Positions 25,592 to 34,663 of a stretch of DNA of 64,000 bases are shown here, in pieces. The position numbers were made by a program, and so were the translations under genes. The stretch covers positions 1,178,001 through 1,242,000 of the forward strand of contig CP166131.1 of assembly GCA_041228345.1 (NCBI GenBank), in the 5' to 3' direction. This DNA comes from Alphaproteobacteria bacterium LSUCC0396 (GTDB lineage Bacteria > Pseudomonadota > Alphaproteobacteria > Puniceispirillales > Puniceispirillaceae). The notes under the pieces are model-generated. The model did no database searches. It had not been told where the DNA came from and saw nothing but the letters and a program-made list of their open reading frames with translations. How positions within the stretch are numbered: position 1 is the stretch's first letter; every line of letters starts with the position of its first letter.

Positions 25592-27193
25592 TTACTTCTG
25601 AAAGTCAATTTCGCCACGCATCATGCGGTCGATCATTGTCGATGAAACTTCAGGCAAGTCTGGTGGTATCGTCGAGGCGCGCGGCAACCTAAGCCGTGAC
25701 TTTGTCGCATCGACGCCATCACGGCGAACATAGCGCTCGGCATCCCCTTGAAAGGCCACATAATCCCAATCCGGCTTCTTACCCGGCACCTTGGCGATAA
25801 AGCTCCGGCGACGCTGGCTTGCGACAATTTCGTTTATCAGCATGTCCGGGTCATAGCCGTCCATGCCAATCTTTTTAAGCGCGGCAACTATTGGCGCATT
25901 GGACGCATCTTCGGCAAGATTAACGCGCTCATCGGGGTCGGCCTCCAGATCAAACAAAAGGTCGGGCTGCCCATGGGTAAAAATATATTTATACGCGCCT
26001 TTTTTGACCATACGGCACGGCACGCACGGCCCAATCGCAAGATAATCAGCGATCACGCAATCTGCCGCTGCGCTGGCATCACCCAACAGAAGCGGCATAA
26101 GACTATGCCCAGCCAGATCGGATATAGCCGGGCGAAGCGACGCCATATCCTGTCCGCCAAAATCGATAAATGTCGGCAGTAAATCAATAAGCGAGCTGTT
26201 CGCATCAATTCGGATATTCTTTGCGGCGCGCCGATCCAATATGACTAGCGGTACACGCGCTGACCATTCCCAGAAACATTGCTTGAACCACATTCCGCGC
26301 TCGCCCATCATCTCGCCGTGATCCGATGTGAAAATGACAATTGTGTTGTCACCCAAGCCGGTTTCGTCCAATTGATCCAAAATCTGCCCAAGCTTTTCAT
26401 CAAGGTAGGAAATCATCGCATAATATGCATGGCGTGCATTCAGCAGATGATCCTCGGTTATGCTATGGCGGTGCCGACCATGTGCGAAGAACAAAGCCTT
26501 GGAAAAATAATCAAGCGCGGCAAAAGGAATTTCGGGCACGGCTGGCAAATCAATATCCTTGTGATCATAGAGGTCCCAGTAACGCTGCGCCACGTTAAAA
26601 GGCGTATGCGGACTGGTGAACGAAACCACCCCAAAAAAAGGCTTCTTTTCGTCTGACCTGGCAAGGTCATAGATTTTGCGAGACGCCTGAAACGCCACAT
26701 CATCATCATAATCTTCCTGCATGGTTCGGATACAGGGACCAGCCTCAACAACCCCATTAAGCGCCGTGCCTGATGGCACAAAGGCCGGGCCAGCTGACCA
26801 ATCTGCGATCCATTGAAAGTCGGCCGGATAAACATCAGTCGTCAAGCGTTCTTCAAATCCATGAAGCTGATCCGGCCCGATAAAATGCATCTTCCCGCAC
26901 AAAAACGTCTGATAGCCTTGCGCACGCATGAAATGCGCCATTGTTGGCAATGATGATGCGATTTCATTGGCATTATCATAAACTCGGATATCCGGGCTCA
27001 ATCGTCCAGTCAGCATTGATGCGCGGCTGGGAACACATAAGGGATTGTTCGAATAATTATTGGTAAACACGGCGCCTTGCGCGGCAAGCCGTTCAAGATT
27101 AGGTGTCTTGCAGACCTTATTGCCATAGATTGACAGGGCTTGCGCTGCCAGTTGATCGGCCATCACTAGCAGGATATTTGGCTGGTGACTCAT
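25592..27193 (-). CDS. Sulfatase, choline-sulfatase-like
   Basis: 533 aa, no signal peptide, so cytoplasmic. Formylglycine Cys53 sits in PLCVPSRASMLTGR. Metal/substrate blocks: NILLVMADQ (about 6-14) and FTSDHGEMMGERGMW (about 304-318). The segment CGKMHFIGPDQLHGFEERL plus TTDVYPADF closely matches the BetC choline-sulfatase lineage. The C-terminal region follows the same lineage. It starts within the stop of the upstream sulfatase gene (ATGA) and ends the minus-strand operon. The real ester substrate may differ from choline sulfate, as three divergent paralogues exist here. Confidence 0.88.
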   Translation of the reverse strand: MSHQPNILLVMADQLAAQALSIYGNKVCKTPNLERLAAQGAVFTNNYSNNPLCVPSRASMLTGRLSPDIRVYDNANEIASSLPTMAHFMRAQGYQTFLCGKMHFIGPDQLHGFEERLTTDVYPADFQWIADWSAGPAFVPSGTALNGVVEAGPCIRTMQEDYDDDVAFQASRKIYDLARSDEKKPFFGVVSFTSPHTPFNVAQRYWDLYDHKDIDLPAVPEIPFAALDYFSKALFFAHGRHRHSITEDHLLNARHAYYAMISYLDEKLGQILDQLDETGLGDNTIVIFTSDHGEMMGERGMWFKQCFWEWSARVPLVILDRRAAKNIRIDANSSLIDLLPTFIDFGGQDMASLRPAISDLAGHSLMPLLLGDASAAADCVIADYLAIGPCVPCRMVKKGAYKYIFTHGQPDLLFDLEADPDERVNLAEDASNAPIVAALKKIGMDGYDPDMLINEIVASQRRRSFIAKVPGKKPDWDYVAFQGDAERYVRRDGVDATKSRLRLPRASTIPPDLPEVSSTMIDRMMRGEIDFQK

Positions 27194-28707
27194 TTGACCC
27201 CCTCGTCTGGACGCGCAAAACCAAAGCGGCTATAGGCTTCGGCAGGCGCGTCAAGTTTCACCATATGATCGATAATTAGCTGGCACATTTGCGCCACCTT
27301 TTCTGGATCATCAAGCGGCGTTGTTTGTCCAGGATCGGTTTGCAAATCAAAGAGCTGCGACTGCTGATCGGCAAATGGCATGCCTTGCACCTCGACCGGC
27401 ACGCCGCCGTCATCAGTTTTGGGTGGCAGCTTTAGAAGCGGCACACCTTTGGTAAAGGAAAATGACGAATGCAATGTTGCATCAAGCAATTCTCGGATCG
27501 AAAAGCGCGTTGTCATTCTGGTTGGCATCAATGTGTATTCAAACAGATGTTCAGCCGCATCCACCACAGGATAGTGAAAATAGCTATAACGCCCGTCACA
27601 AACATTCACCGCAGCACCAAAATAACCAAAGACCAAACTGTCACGGCACTCATCATCTTTGGCCAAAAGTGGCAGCAAAGATTTTCCGGTAACATCATCA
27701 GGGATCGCCAGCCCTGCCATATCGAGGATGGTTGGCATGATATCCGCAGTTTGAGTTAATGATTTGCGCCGTGTACCGCCAGCATCGGCAAAATCAGGAT
27801 GATAGATAAGCAACGGGATATGCGCAATTTCGTCATATACCGGCATCCGGTTTTTTGCCCACCAGTCATGCTCGCCAAGCAAAAACCCGTGATCAGTAGT
27901 CAGAATCAACGCCGTATCAGACCAAAGATCATGCGCGTCAAACACATCTAATAAGCGCCCAAAATATTCATCCGTCATGGTAACAAGCGCCGAATAATTG
28001 GCGCGAAGTTCGGCAATTTCTTCTGGCGTTTCAGTGACCCTATCATAGATCGGCCAATCCAGAATTGGCCCCTCATAGCTTGTTGGATAAAGCTCGCGAA
28101 ATCTTGGTGGCGCGTGAAAAGGCTCGTGTGGGTCGAAACATTCGAGCTGCAATAACCAATTATTAGCCTGATGATTCTTTCGTAGAAATTCATCCGCCAT
28201 TTTAAATAATTGTGGCGCGCAGTAATCTTCTTCATTTGTCATTGACTGCCGGTTGATCATATAGTTTGTACGGTGATGTTGAACCGGATGATACGCCGAT
28301 TTGAGAGTGGTTAAATCAGGCTCTACCTCGGCTTTCCAACGGTCAATTGCCTGCCCCCTCACCAGCTCCCAAGATGAAAAACGCTGATGATATGTCGCGC
28401 CGCCATCGGCAAAATAATGATGATGATCAGTGATCAAATGACTATAGACACCGTTTACTTTCAGCAATTCGGGAAAGGAGTCATCAAACGGTTCCAGCGG
28501 CCCCCAACTGCGATGCAAAAAATGATTGCGTCCGGTATGAAGATCACGGCGAGCAGGCATACAAGGAAGGCTGCCGACATAATGATTGTCAAAGGTAATC
28601 GCGCGCTGTTGAAAGCGGCTGAAATTTGGCGTTTGAACAGTCCGTGAGCCATATGGCTGCATGGCATTTCGATTAAGTGAGTCTAAAAGCACAAAAACAG
28701 TTTTCAT
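27190..28707 (-). CDS. Sulfatase (arylsulfatase superfamily)
   Basis: 505 aa from ATG 28707 (MKTVFVLLDS, matching sulfatase N-termini). A TTG at 28734 would lie in the terminator stem and is rejected. Formylglycine Cys49 lies in LPCMPARRDLHTGR. Metal-site blocks: TDHGFLLGEHDWWAKN (about 281-296) and ADIMPTILDMAG. It is clearly a different subfamily from the BetC-like neighbours (LECFDPHEPFHAPPRF). No signal peptide, so it acts on an imported sulfate ester. Downstream of a strong hairpin and coupled to the next sulfatase. Confidence 0.87.
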   Translation of the reverse strand: MKTVFVLLDSLNRNAMQPYGSRTVQTPNFSRFQQRAITFDNHYVGSLPCMPARRDLHTGRNHFLHRSWGPLEPFDDSFPELLKVNGVYSHLITDHHHYFADGGATYHQRFSSWELVRGQAIDRWKAEVEPDLTTLKSAYHPVQHHRTNYMINRQSMTNEEDYCAPQLFKMADEFLRKNHQANNWLLQLECFDPHEPFHAPPRFRELYPTSYEGPILDWPIYDRVTETPEEIAELRANYSALVTMTDEYFGRLLDVFDAHDLWSDTALILTTDHGFLLGEHDWWAKNRMPVYDEIAHIPLLIYHPDFADAGGTRRKSLTQTADIMPTILDMAGLAIPDDVTGKSLLPLLAKDDECRDSLVFGYFGAAVNVCDGRYSYFHYPVVDAAEHLFEYTLMPTRMTTRFSIRELLDATLHSSFSFTKGVPLLKLPPKTDDGGVPVEVQGMPFADQQSQLFDLQTDPGQTTPLDDPEKVAQMCQLIIDHMVKLDAPAEAYSRFGFARPDEGVK

Positions 28708-28730
28708 AAGGCTACACGCTTTCTGAACGG

Positions 28731-28771
28731 GCAAAAAATCTGACTGGCCTTATAACTGGCCAGCCAGATTT
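28731..28771 (-). terminator. Strong intrinsic terminator/attenuator between TAXI receptor and sulfatases
   Basis: Read on the minus strand: a 13-bp stem with one mismatch (28736-28749 with 28758-28771), 8-nt loop, then six T residues. It lies right after the receptor stop and before the two sulfatase genes, so these are either expressed by read-through or from a separate start. It also argues against the TTG start for the sulfatase. Confidence 0.8.
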
Positions 28772-28780
28772 CATGTTGGT

Positions 28781-29779
28781 CTATTGACTTGTCCGCTTCA
28801 CAAACTCTTCGATACCCGGCAAATTAATTTCACGGTAATACCGAAGCGCACCCGGATGCAGCGGCGCACCGAAGCCGTTCAACACCGTATTCTTATTAAC
28901 CCGTCCAAAGGCCGGATGAACGGTTTTCAGATGGGCAAGGTTTTCCATAATCGCCTTAGTCATCTTATAAACGATATCTTCTGATACTTTGGCATGGATC
29001 ACCAATGCATTGCCCAAACCATAGCTTGGTGTTGCCGCGTCAATCCCCTTATAGGTACCGGCTGGAATTGAAATGCGGAAATAGGGTGGATATTTTTTCT
29101 GAATATCGGCAAAGAACGCATCTGAAATAGGCAGTAACTTTACTTTTTTATTGGCACCCAGCTTGATCACCGGAGGCAGTGGAAAGCTTCCGTTCCACAG
29201 TGCTGCGTCAAGGTTTCCATCCGCAAGCATATTCACCATATTGCCAAGCTTTACCCGAAAATCCTTAAAATCTGTGCCAGGCGTCAGTCCAAGCTGTTCC
29301 ATCATAGCATCAGCGTCAAGCATCGATACACCGCCTGGCTGACCCATGCCAACACGTTTGCCTTTCAGATCAGCAAGCGAATTCACCGGCCCACCTTCAA
29401 GCGTAATGACATGCATGGCGACTGGCGCGATTGATAGCCAGCTCAAAATCTGCCCTGGCTTACCACCGGCATAATCGCCTTTTGCGACATAGGCACCATA
29501 TGATGACAAGGTCGTTGCCATCGCCACTTCCAGATCACCGCTATTCAGCAATTTAACGTTCGCCACATAACCCTTGGTTTCCTCAGCGGTCACATTGACC
29601 TCGGGAACGTTGCGATTAATAACATCCGCAATACCGGCTGACCATGTATAGGCGGTACATCCAACCGGACATGAGCCAATGGATATTTGTGTTTTCGCAT
29701 TCGCAAAAGACGCTGTCCCCAAACTGCCAAGGACTATAGAAAAGGCTGTTAGCCCGATAGATTTTAGATATTTATTCAT
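28781..29779 (-). CDS. TRAP transporter solute receptor, TAXI family
   Basis: 332 aa with signal peptide (about 1-28, cleavage near ANA). TAXI-family fold: ISIGSCPVGCTAYTWSAGIADVINR start, ETKGYVANVKLLNSGDLEVAMA (about 68-89), SLADLKGKRVGMGQPGG (about 133-149) and LADGNLDAALWNGSF. Periplasmic receptor partnering the fused 4TM/12TM permease encoded just upstream. GGGAG precedes the ATG. In an operon with sulfatases and a ROK regulator, so a sulfated organic acid is a sensible candidate ligand (inference). Confidence 0.9.
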   Translation of the reverse strand: MNKYLKSIGLTAFSIVLGSLGTASFANAKTQISIGSCPVGCTAYTWSAGIADVINRNVPEVNVTAEETKGYVANVKLLNSGDLEVAMATTLSSYGAYVAKGDYAGGKPGQILSWLSIAPVAMHVITLEGGPVNSLADLKGKRVGMGQPGGVSMLDADAMMEQLGLTPGTDFKDFRVKLGNMVNMLADGNLDAALWNGSFPLPPVIKLGANKKVKLLPISDAFFADIQKKYPPYFRISIPAGTYKGIDAATPSYGLGNALVIHAKVSEDIVYKMTKAIMENLAHLKTVHPAFGRVNKNTVLNGFGAPLHPGALRYYREINLPGIEEFVKRTSQ

Positions 29780-29841
29780 GTTTTGCTCCCTAAGTTAAAT
29801 AAGGCAAATTAATTGAATATTGTAATCTCAAGCGGTGCTGG

Positions 29842-29850
29842 CCCCCCCCC
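29842..29850. repeat. Nine-cytosine homopolymer tract
   Basis: A run of nine C in the 146-bp gap between the TRAP permease and TAXI receptor genes. It could be slippage-prone, but it lies outside any coding frame. Confidence 0.7.
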
Positions 29851-29925
29851 ACGCACCAATTCCCACCTTAAAAATCACAACTCCAGTTAGACTTGGACTG
29901 CCCCATTAATCCAGACCTTGCTAAC

Positions 29926-31812
29926 TCACTCCTCTATCTTGGGGCGCGATAAAAATACAAACAGGCATAACGCCGCCAGTAAGGCAGCGCCAATCATCGA
30001 AATTTTCAGATGTGGCATCATCATCAAAAGACCGCCGATAAAGAATCCCGCTCGGCTTAGCGCGTTCAGGCGTGAAAAGGCCCAGCCTTGAATTGCAAAG
30101 GCCAAACAGACACATGCAATCACTGCTTTTACAACGAAAATACCAATCGTTACTGCACTGCCAATGCCAATCAGCGCTGGGTTCAGTACAAAGAAGAATG
30201 GCATGATGAAAGCGCAAATCCCGAATTGGGCCGAACGTAACGCAATTTTGAATGGATTTGCCCCGGCAAGCCCTGCTGCCGCATAGGCGGCCATCGCAAC
30301 CGGCGGGGTGATTGACGACAACATGGCACCATAAAACACAAATAAATGTGCCGCCAGCAAGTCAACACCAAGGCTGACGAGCGCAGGTGCAACCAGCGTC
30401 GCCACCAAGATATAGGCGGCGGCGGTCGGCAAACCCATGCCAAGGATCAGCGATGCGACCATGGTCAAAAACAGCGCCAGAAACAAATTATCCCCCGACA
30501 CTGCGATAATGAGTGAACTGAATTTCAGGCCAAGACCGGTCAGCGTTATAACGCCAATTATAATGCCCGCGGTTGCACAGGCCACCGCGACAGGCAAGGC
30601 AGAGCTGATGCCAGCGACAAAACTATCAAAAATTTTGGCAAGCGTTAAACGCGTCGCTTTGCGGGCAAAGCTGGCAAGGATGGTGACAATGATTGCCCAG
30701 AACGAAGCATACATAACCGAATAACCGTCAATCAGCATGTAAGCAAAGACCGGCAATGACAGCAGCATATGCCCGCCATAAAGAATCGTTGGTATGAATT
30801 TGGGCAATTCCTCCGCCTTCAATACACTGATGCCCGATTTCACCGCCTCAAGATGCACGACCGCGAACAGCACGACATAAAACAGCACGGCTGGCAAAAT
30901 AGCCGCACTGGCAATGTCCAGATAGGGGCGTTCAATAATATCCGCCATGATAAAGGCAGCCGCGCCCATAACCGGCGGCATTAACTGCCCACCGGTCGAC
31001 GCCACAGCTTCGATAGCCCCAGCGACTTCGGGCTTATATCCGTTACGTTTCATCAAGGGAATTGAAATTGTTCCAGTTGTTAGAACATTCGCCACAGCGG
31101 TACCTGAAATCATGCCCATCAGACTGCTGCCTACAACAGCAGCCTTTGCTGGGCCACCACGCGATTTGCCAGTGGCGCTGGTTGCGATATCCATCAGCAC
31201 GTTACCCGCGCCTGAACGCTCAAGCATCGCGCCAAAAATAACTATCATAATGACAAAGGTCGCGCTGACGCCAAGCGGCGTTCCGAAAATACCGCCACCA
31301 CCTAAATAAAGATGCCCAACGACACGCTCAAGTGAATAGCCACGATGAAAAAACAAACCGGGAAGCATTGGCCCAATAAAGGCATAAAACAGAAACACCA
31401 AAGCCAGTATCACGATTGGCCAACCGATAGATCGCCGTGTCGCCTCTAGCAAGGTGATAACACATAAGATGCCAAGCCATAATTCTAAATCGGTCAATTC
31501 GCCCCATCGCGATGCAACAGCGTCAAAAAACACCACGTGATAGATCAACACACCAAACCCGACAAACATCAGCGCGCTGTCTACAACCAGTTTTTTCCAA
31601 TCCGATTTTCGCCAATCAACCATGCTGGCGCTAAAGATCAGCAACACAACCAGCGCCAGATGGAACCCGCGTTGCAGCATGTCCGAAAACACACCGAAAA
31701 AGGCTGAATAAATGCTGAATAACGCCAGGATAATTGCCACCACATTGCGGATTGAACCAACCAAATTGGGCGCACCCAAACGAAAACCCTCAAGAACCGA
31801 ACCTACAGTCAT
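29926..31812 (-). CDS. TRAP transporter fused permease (4TM/12TM, TAXI-associated)
   Basis: 628 aa, about 16-18 hydrophobic helices: DctQ-like part to about residue 120, then a DctM-like part. Family blocks: ATSATGKSRGGPAKAAVVGS (about 210-229) and GMISGTAVANVLTTGTISIP. Also present are GGQLMPPVMGAAAFIMADI, GMGLPTAAAYILVATLVAP and SSITPPVAMAAYAAAGLAG. It partners the TAXI receptor. Two bases separate its start from the ROK stop, so ROK and transporter are co-transcribed. Confidence 0.92.
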   Translation of the reverse strand: MTVGSVLEGFRLGAPNLVGSIRNVVAIILALFSIYSAFFGVFSDMLQRGFHLALVVLLIFSASMVDWRKSDWKKLVVDSALMFVGFGVLIYHVVFFDAVASRWGELTDLELWLGILCVITLLEATRRSIGWPIVILALVFLFYAFIGPMLPGLFFHRGYSLERVVGHLYLGGGGIFGTPLGVSATFVIMIVIFGAMLERSGAGNVLMDIATSATGKSRGGPAKAAVVGSSLMGMISGTAVANVLTTGTISIPLMKRNGYKPEVAGAIEAVASTGGQLMPPVMGAAAFIMADIIERPYLDIASAAILPAVLFYVVLFAVVHLEAVKSGISVLKAEELPKFIPTILYGGHMLLSLPVFAYMLIDGYSVMYASFWAIIVTILASFARKATRLTLAKIFDSFVAGISSALPVAVACATAGIIIGVITLTGLGLKFSSLIIAVSGDNLFLALFLTMVASLILGMGLPTAAAYILVATLVAPALVSLGVDLLAAHLFVFYGAMLSSITPPVAMAAYAAAGLAGANPFKIALRSAQFGICAFIMPFFFVLNPALIGIGSAVTIGIFVVKAVIACVCLAFAIQGWAFSRLNALSRAGFFIGGLLMMMPHLKISMIGAALLAALCLFVFLSRPKIEE

Positions 31813-31814
31813 TT

Positions 31815-33059
31815 TCAGCGCCTCGCTGCTATTGAGTGATTAAGTGATTCATCCATTAATGCATCGACATTCAAACTTGCTGAGAACACCAGATTGGACA
31901 TTGCCAACCCAACAGATGCAGCTGCGGGCGATAGCACATTTGTATCCTCGCTACAGACAACTTTCCCCTGGTAACCAACCTCGATAAGCTGGCTTCGAAA
32001 CGCCTCTACATAAATTCGATTTCGGCCTAGTGGCCCGGTTAGAACGCAAAATTCTGTGTCTAAGACTTGCAGCACATTGACCAAATGCGTGCCGAGCAAC
32101 GCACCCGCATTACGCACCAAATCAGCCGTTTGTGAATCTTCGTCATTACAGTCATTGATTATGTCGCGCAGTAACTTGTCATGCGAACGAAATTGCTTGA
32201 TGTTCTCATAGCCAGAATCCCCCATGCCCAGCTTGTGGATAATAGACCATCCAGACGCCACAGTATTCAAACATCCGCGTTTGCCGCATGAACACAAAAC
32301 ACCATCGCGCTCGGCAAGAAGATGACCAAGGTCGCCAGCCAAATGCCGATTGCCAGTCAAAAGCTGGCCATCACTGATAATCGCACCACCGATACCCAAC
32401 GCCGCCCGCACAAGAACCAAATTTTTTGCGCCAATAAAACTGCCTATACGGGTTTCGGCAATGGCAATACAGCGCGTAACATTTTCGATCACCAAAGGAC
32501 ACTTAAAGCGAAGCTGAAACTCCTCACGCAAATCAAATTTAGGCCAACCAAGATAGGGTGCGCTTTGCAAGGATTGTGATGTTTTGTTCAAAAATCCGGC
32601 AATCGCGAATCCAACGCCAAGCAACCGCGATCGCTTAACCTTATGCAGCTTGCAAAGCTTCGCAGCATAATATGCGACTTCATCTAGTGTGTTAAATGGG
32701 TCAGCTGGCAATTTCGGGTAGAAAGAAACCTCATCAATCACCGTGCCCAATAGATTGGAAAGGGTGACGCTGGCATGGGTTGCCAGCACAGTGACACCAA
32801 GAACATAGCCGCCATGTTTATTAATCCACAAGCCAACACGCTTGCGGCCACGATTGACGGAAATAACCGACGACGGACCCTCTTCAACAAGGCGCGAGCG
32901 AATCAGCTCATTCACAATATTAGTAATGGCAGCATTGGTAATGCCAATCAAACCCGCGATTTCAGTTCGATCAATACCCGGGCTTTCATGGATCAAGGTT
33001 AACACCTTACCACGGTTGATTTGCCGGACGCCCTCAAAGCTCGGGGGGGGTATATACAT
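31815..33059 (-). CDS. ROK family transcriptional regulator (XylR/NagC type)
   Basis: 414 aa. N-terminal winged helix at about 15-70 (LTLIHESPGIDRTEIAGLI, NAAITNIVNELIRS). A ROK sugar-kinase-like domain follows, with the zinc/ROK motif CSCGKRGCLNTVASG (about 255-270) preceded by GDLGHLLAERDG. Regulators of this type usually sense sugars or sugar derivatives. The codons after the ATG contain a run of eight G/C (Pro-Pro-Pro). First gene of the minus-strand ROK-TRAP-sulfatase operon and divergent from another sulfatase gene. Confidence 0.88.
   Translation of the reverse strand: MYIPPPSFEGVRQINRGKVLTLIHESPGIDRTEIAGLIGITNAAITNIVNELIRSRLVEEGPSSVISVNRGRKRVGLWINKHGGYVLGVTVLATHASVTLSNLLGTVIDEVSFYPKLPADPFNTLDEVAYYAAKLCKLHKVKRSRLLGVGFAIAGFLNKTSQSLQSAPYLGWPKFDLREEFQLRFKCPLVIENVTRCIAIAETRIGSFIGAKNLVLVRAALGIGGAIISDGQLLTGNRHLAGDLGHLLAERDGVLCSCGKRGCLNTVASGWSIIHKLGMGDSGYENIKQFRSHDKLLRDIINDCNDEDSQTADLVRNAGALLGTHLVNVLQVLDTEFCVLTGPLGRNRIYVEAFRSQLIEVGYQGKVVCSEDTNVLSPAAASVGLAMSNLVFSASLNVDALMDESLNHSIAARR
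33043..33050. repeat. Homopolymer tract at the 5' end of the ROK gene
   Basis: Eight G on the plus strand (C in the mRNA sense) within codons 4-6 of the ROK regulator. A one-base slip would frameshift the protein near its start. Confidence 0.7.
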
Positions 33060-33099
33060 TCAGAACTCAATTACTCTTTATTTAATTTACATATCGTGA

Positions 33100-33112
33100 T
33101 TAAATTATTTAA
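33100..33112. promoter_or_regulatory. AT-rich palindrome, candidate ROK operator
   Basis: TTAAATTATTTAA is a perfect 13-bp palindrome about its central base. It lies in the 82-bp gap between the ROK gene and the divergent sulfatase gene. AT-rich palindromes are usual for NagC/XylR-type regulators. Function inferred from position. Confidence 0.45.
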
Positions 33113-33141
33113 CTTAAAAAAAAATAAGTCAAGGACTGACA

Positions 33142-34641
33142 ATGAGCCCAAAAATAGACCATCAAAAGCCTAATATTGTTCTAATTATGACTGACCAGCA
33201 GCGCGCTGACACAATTGCCGAGCTTGGGCATCCTTGGATGCAAACACCAAATCTGGACAGGCTAGTCAAACAGGGCACGTCCTTTACCAATTGTTTTGTG
33301 ACCTCGCCGGTCTGTGTTTCATCACGGGCCAGTGTTTTCCTTGGTGCTTATCCGCATACCACCAATGTCTATACAAATTTTGAAACATGGCAGCCGAACT
33401 GGGTTAGCTGGCTTGCACAGGCAGGCTATCACTGTGTCAATATTGGCAAGATGCACATCAACCCCTACGATGCCAAAGGCGGTTTTCACCAACGGTTTTT
33501 TGTTGAAAACAAGGATCGGCCGCTATTTCTGGAAGACCATGAACGCGCGCTTTACGACGAATGGGATAAGGCGTTGAAGGCGCATGGGCTGGAAAAACCA
33601 TCCCGTTATACGCGGGTAAGAGACGATCGCGATGCTTTTTTGCAGAATCTTGGCTGTTTTACCTGGGAAACTGATGATGATATGCATCCAGATAATTTTG
33701 TTGGCGACACGGCGATCTGGTGGCTCGAAGATCGCAAGGCTGACAGCCCGTTCTTTTTGCAAATCGGCTTTCCTGGCCCACACCCACCATATGACCCGAC
33801 AGATGATTTTCTGGCGCTATATAAGGATACCAAGTTTCCCCATCGCGCCGCATCTCAGCAGGAGGTAGCCGAGCAGCCAAAGATGCACCAGCAGCTTCGT
33901 CAGAGTATGGTTGATTTCAACATAGACAGTGTTGCGTGGCGTGAAAATCTGACGGATGAGGATATCCAGCGGCTACACCGATATTATTCGGCGAACGTAT
34001 CGATGATTGATCAGAAGGTCGGGCAGATCATGGACAGTCTCGACAAGCAGGGATATTTAGATAACACCATCATTATTTTCTGCTCTGACCATGCCGATGC
34101 TTTAGGCGAACATGGGCATATTCAGAAATGGACAATGTATGATTGCGTGACCCGGGTACCGCTGGTTTTTTGGGCCCCTAACTGGATTAAACAGCAGCAG
34201 CAATGCGGCGATCTCGTTCAGCTAATGGATATCGCGCCAACAATCTTAAATTTCGCTGGTATTAAAACGCCTGAAAATTGGGAAGCGCTTGCCCTAAATA
34301 AAATCCTAACTGATGGTGTTTGGGACGACACAGATCCAGAAACAACATTGCGCCAATATGTCTATGCAGAGCTTGGTCGTGATCACATACAATCTGGAGC
34401 AGAGTATGTTATTATGAGACGAGACAAACACTGGAAATATGTGATTTATCCAGGTTCTGAGGAGGGTGAGTTATATAACTTAACTGAAGACCCTCAGGAA
34501 TTAAAAAACTTGTGGAATGAACCAGATCTTCGCGAGCGGCGTAAAGACGCAGCAATTGAAATATTGTCATGGTCCAGCTTGGGAAATTTCCGTGGACACC
34601 GCCCTCCACCAAAAAAACCTCAAGCGCCTATGAAAATATAG
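33142..34641 (+). CDS. Sulfatase with variant active-site motif
   Basis: 499 aa, cytoplasmic (no signal peptide). Alkaline-phosphatase-fold blocks: NIVLIMTDQQRADTIAELGH (about 11-30), SPVCVSSRASVFLGAYPH with candidate formylglycine Cys58, GFPGPHPPYDPT (about 208-219) and CSDHADALGEHGHIQKWTMYD. The usual C-x-P/A-x-R is C-V-S-S-R here. An AAGGA site precedes the ATG. Divergent from the ROK regulator and 22 bases upstream of another sulfatase gene, forming a two-gene plus-strand unit. A phosphonate/phosphate ester hydrolase role is a weaker alternative. Confidence 0.85.
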   Translation: MSPKIDHQKPNIVLIMTDQQRADTIAELGHPWMQTPNLDRLVKQGTSFTNCFVTSPVCVSSRASVFLGAYPHTTNVYTNFETWQPNWVSWLAQAGYHCVNIGKMHINPYDAKGGFHQRFFVENKDRPLFLEDHERALYDEWDKALKAHGLEKPSRYTRVRDDRDAFLQNLGCFTWETDDDMHPDNFVGDTAIWWLEDRKADSPFFLQIGFPGPHPPYDPTDDFLALYKDTKFPHRAASQQEVAEQPKMHQQLRQSMVDFNIDSVAWRENLTDEDIQRLHRYYSANVSMIDQKVGQIMDSLDKQGYLDNTIIIFCSDHADALGEHGHIQKWTMYDCVTRVPLVFWAPNWIKQQQQCGDLVQLMDIAPTILNFAGIKTPENWEALALNKILTDGVWDDTDPETTLRQYVYAELGRDHIQSGAEYVIMRRDKHWKYVIYPGSEEGELYNLTEDPQELKNLWNEPDLRERRKDAAIEILSWSSLGNFRGHRPPPKKPQAPMKI

Positions 34642-34663
34642 CATCAAGTAGGGACTAAAAAAG

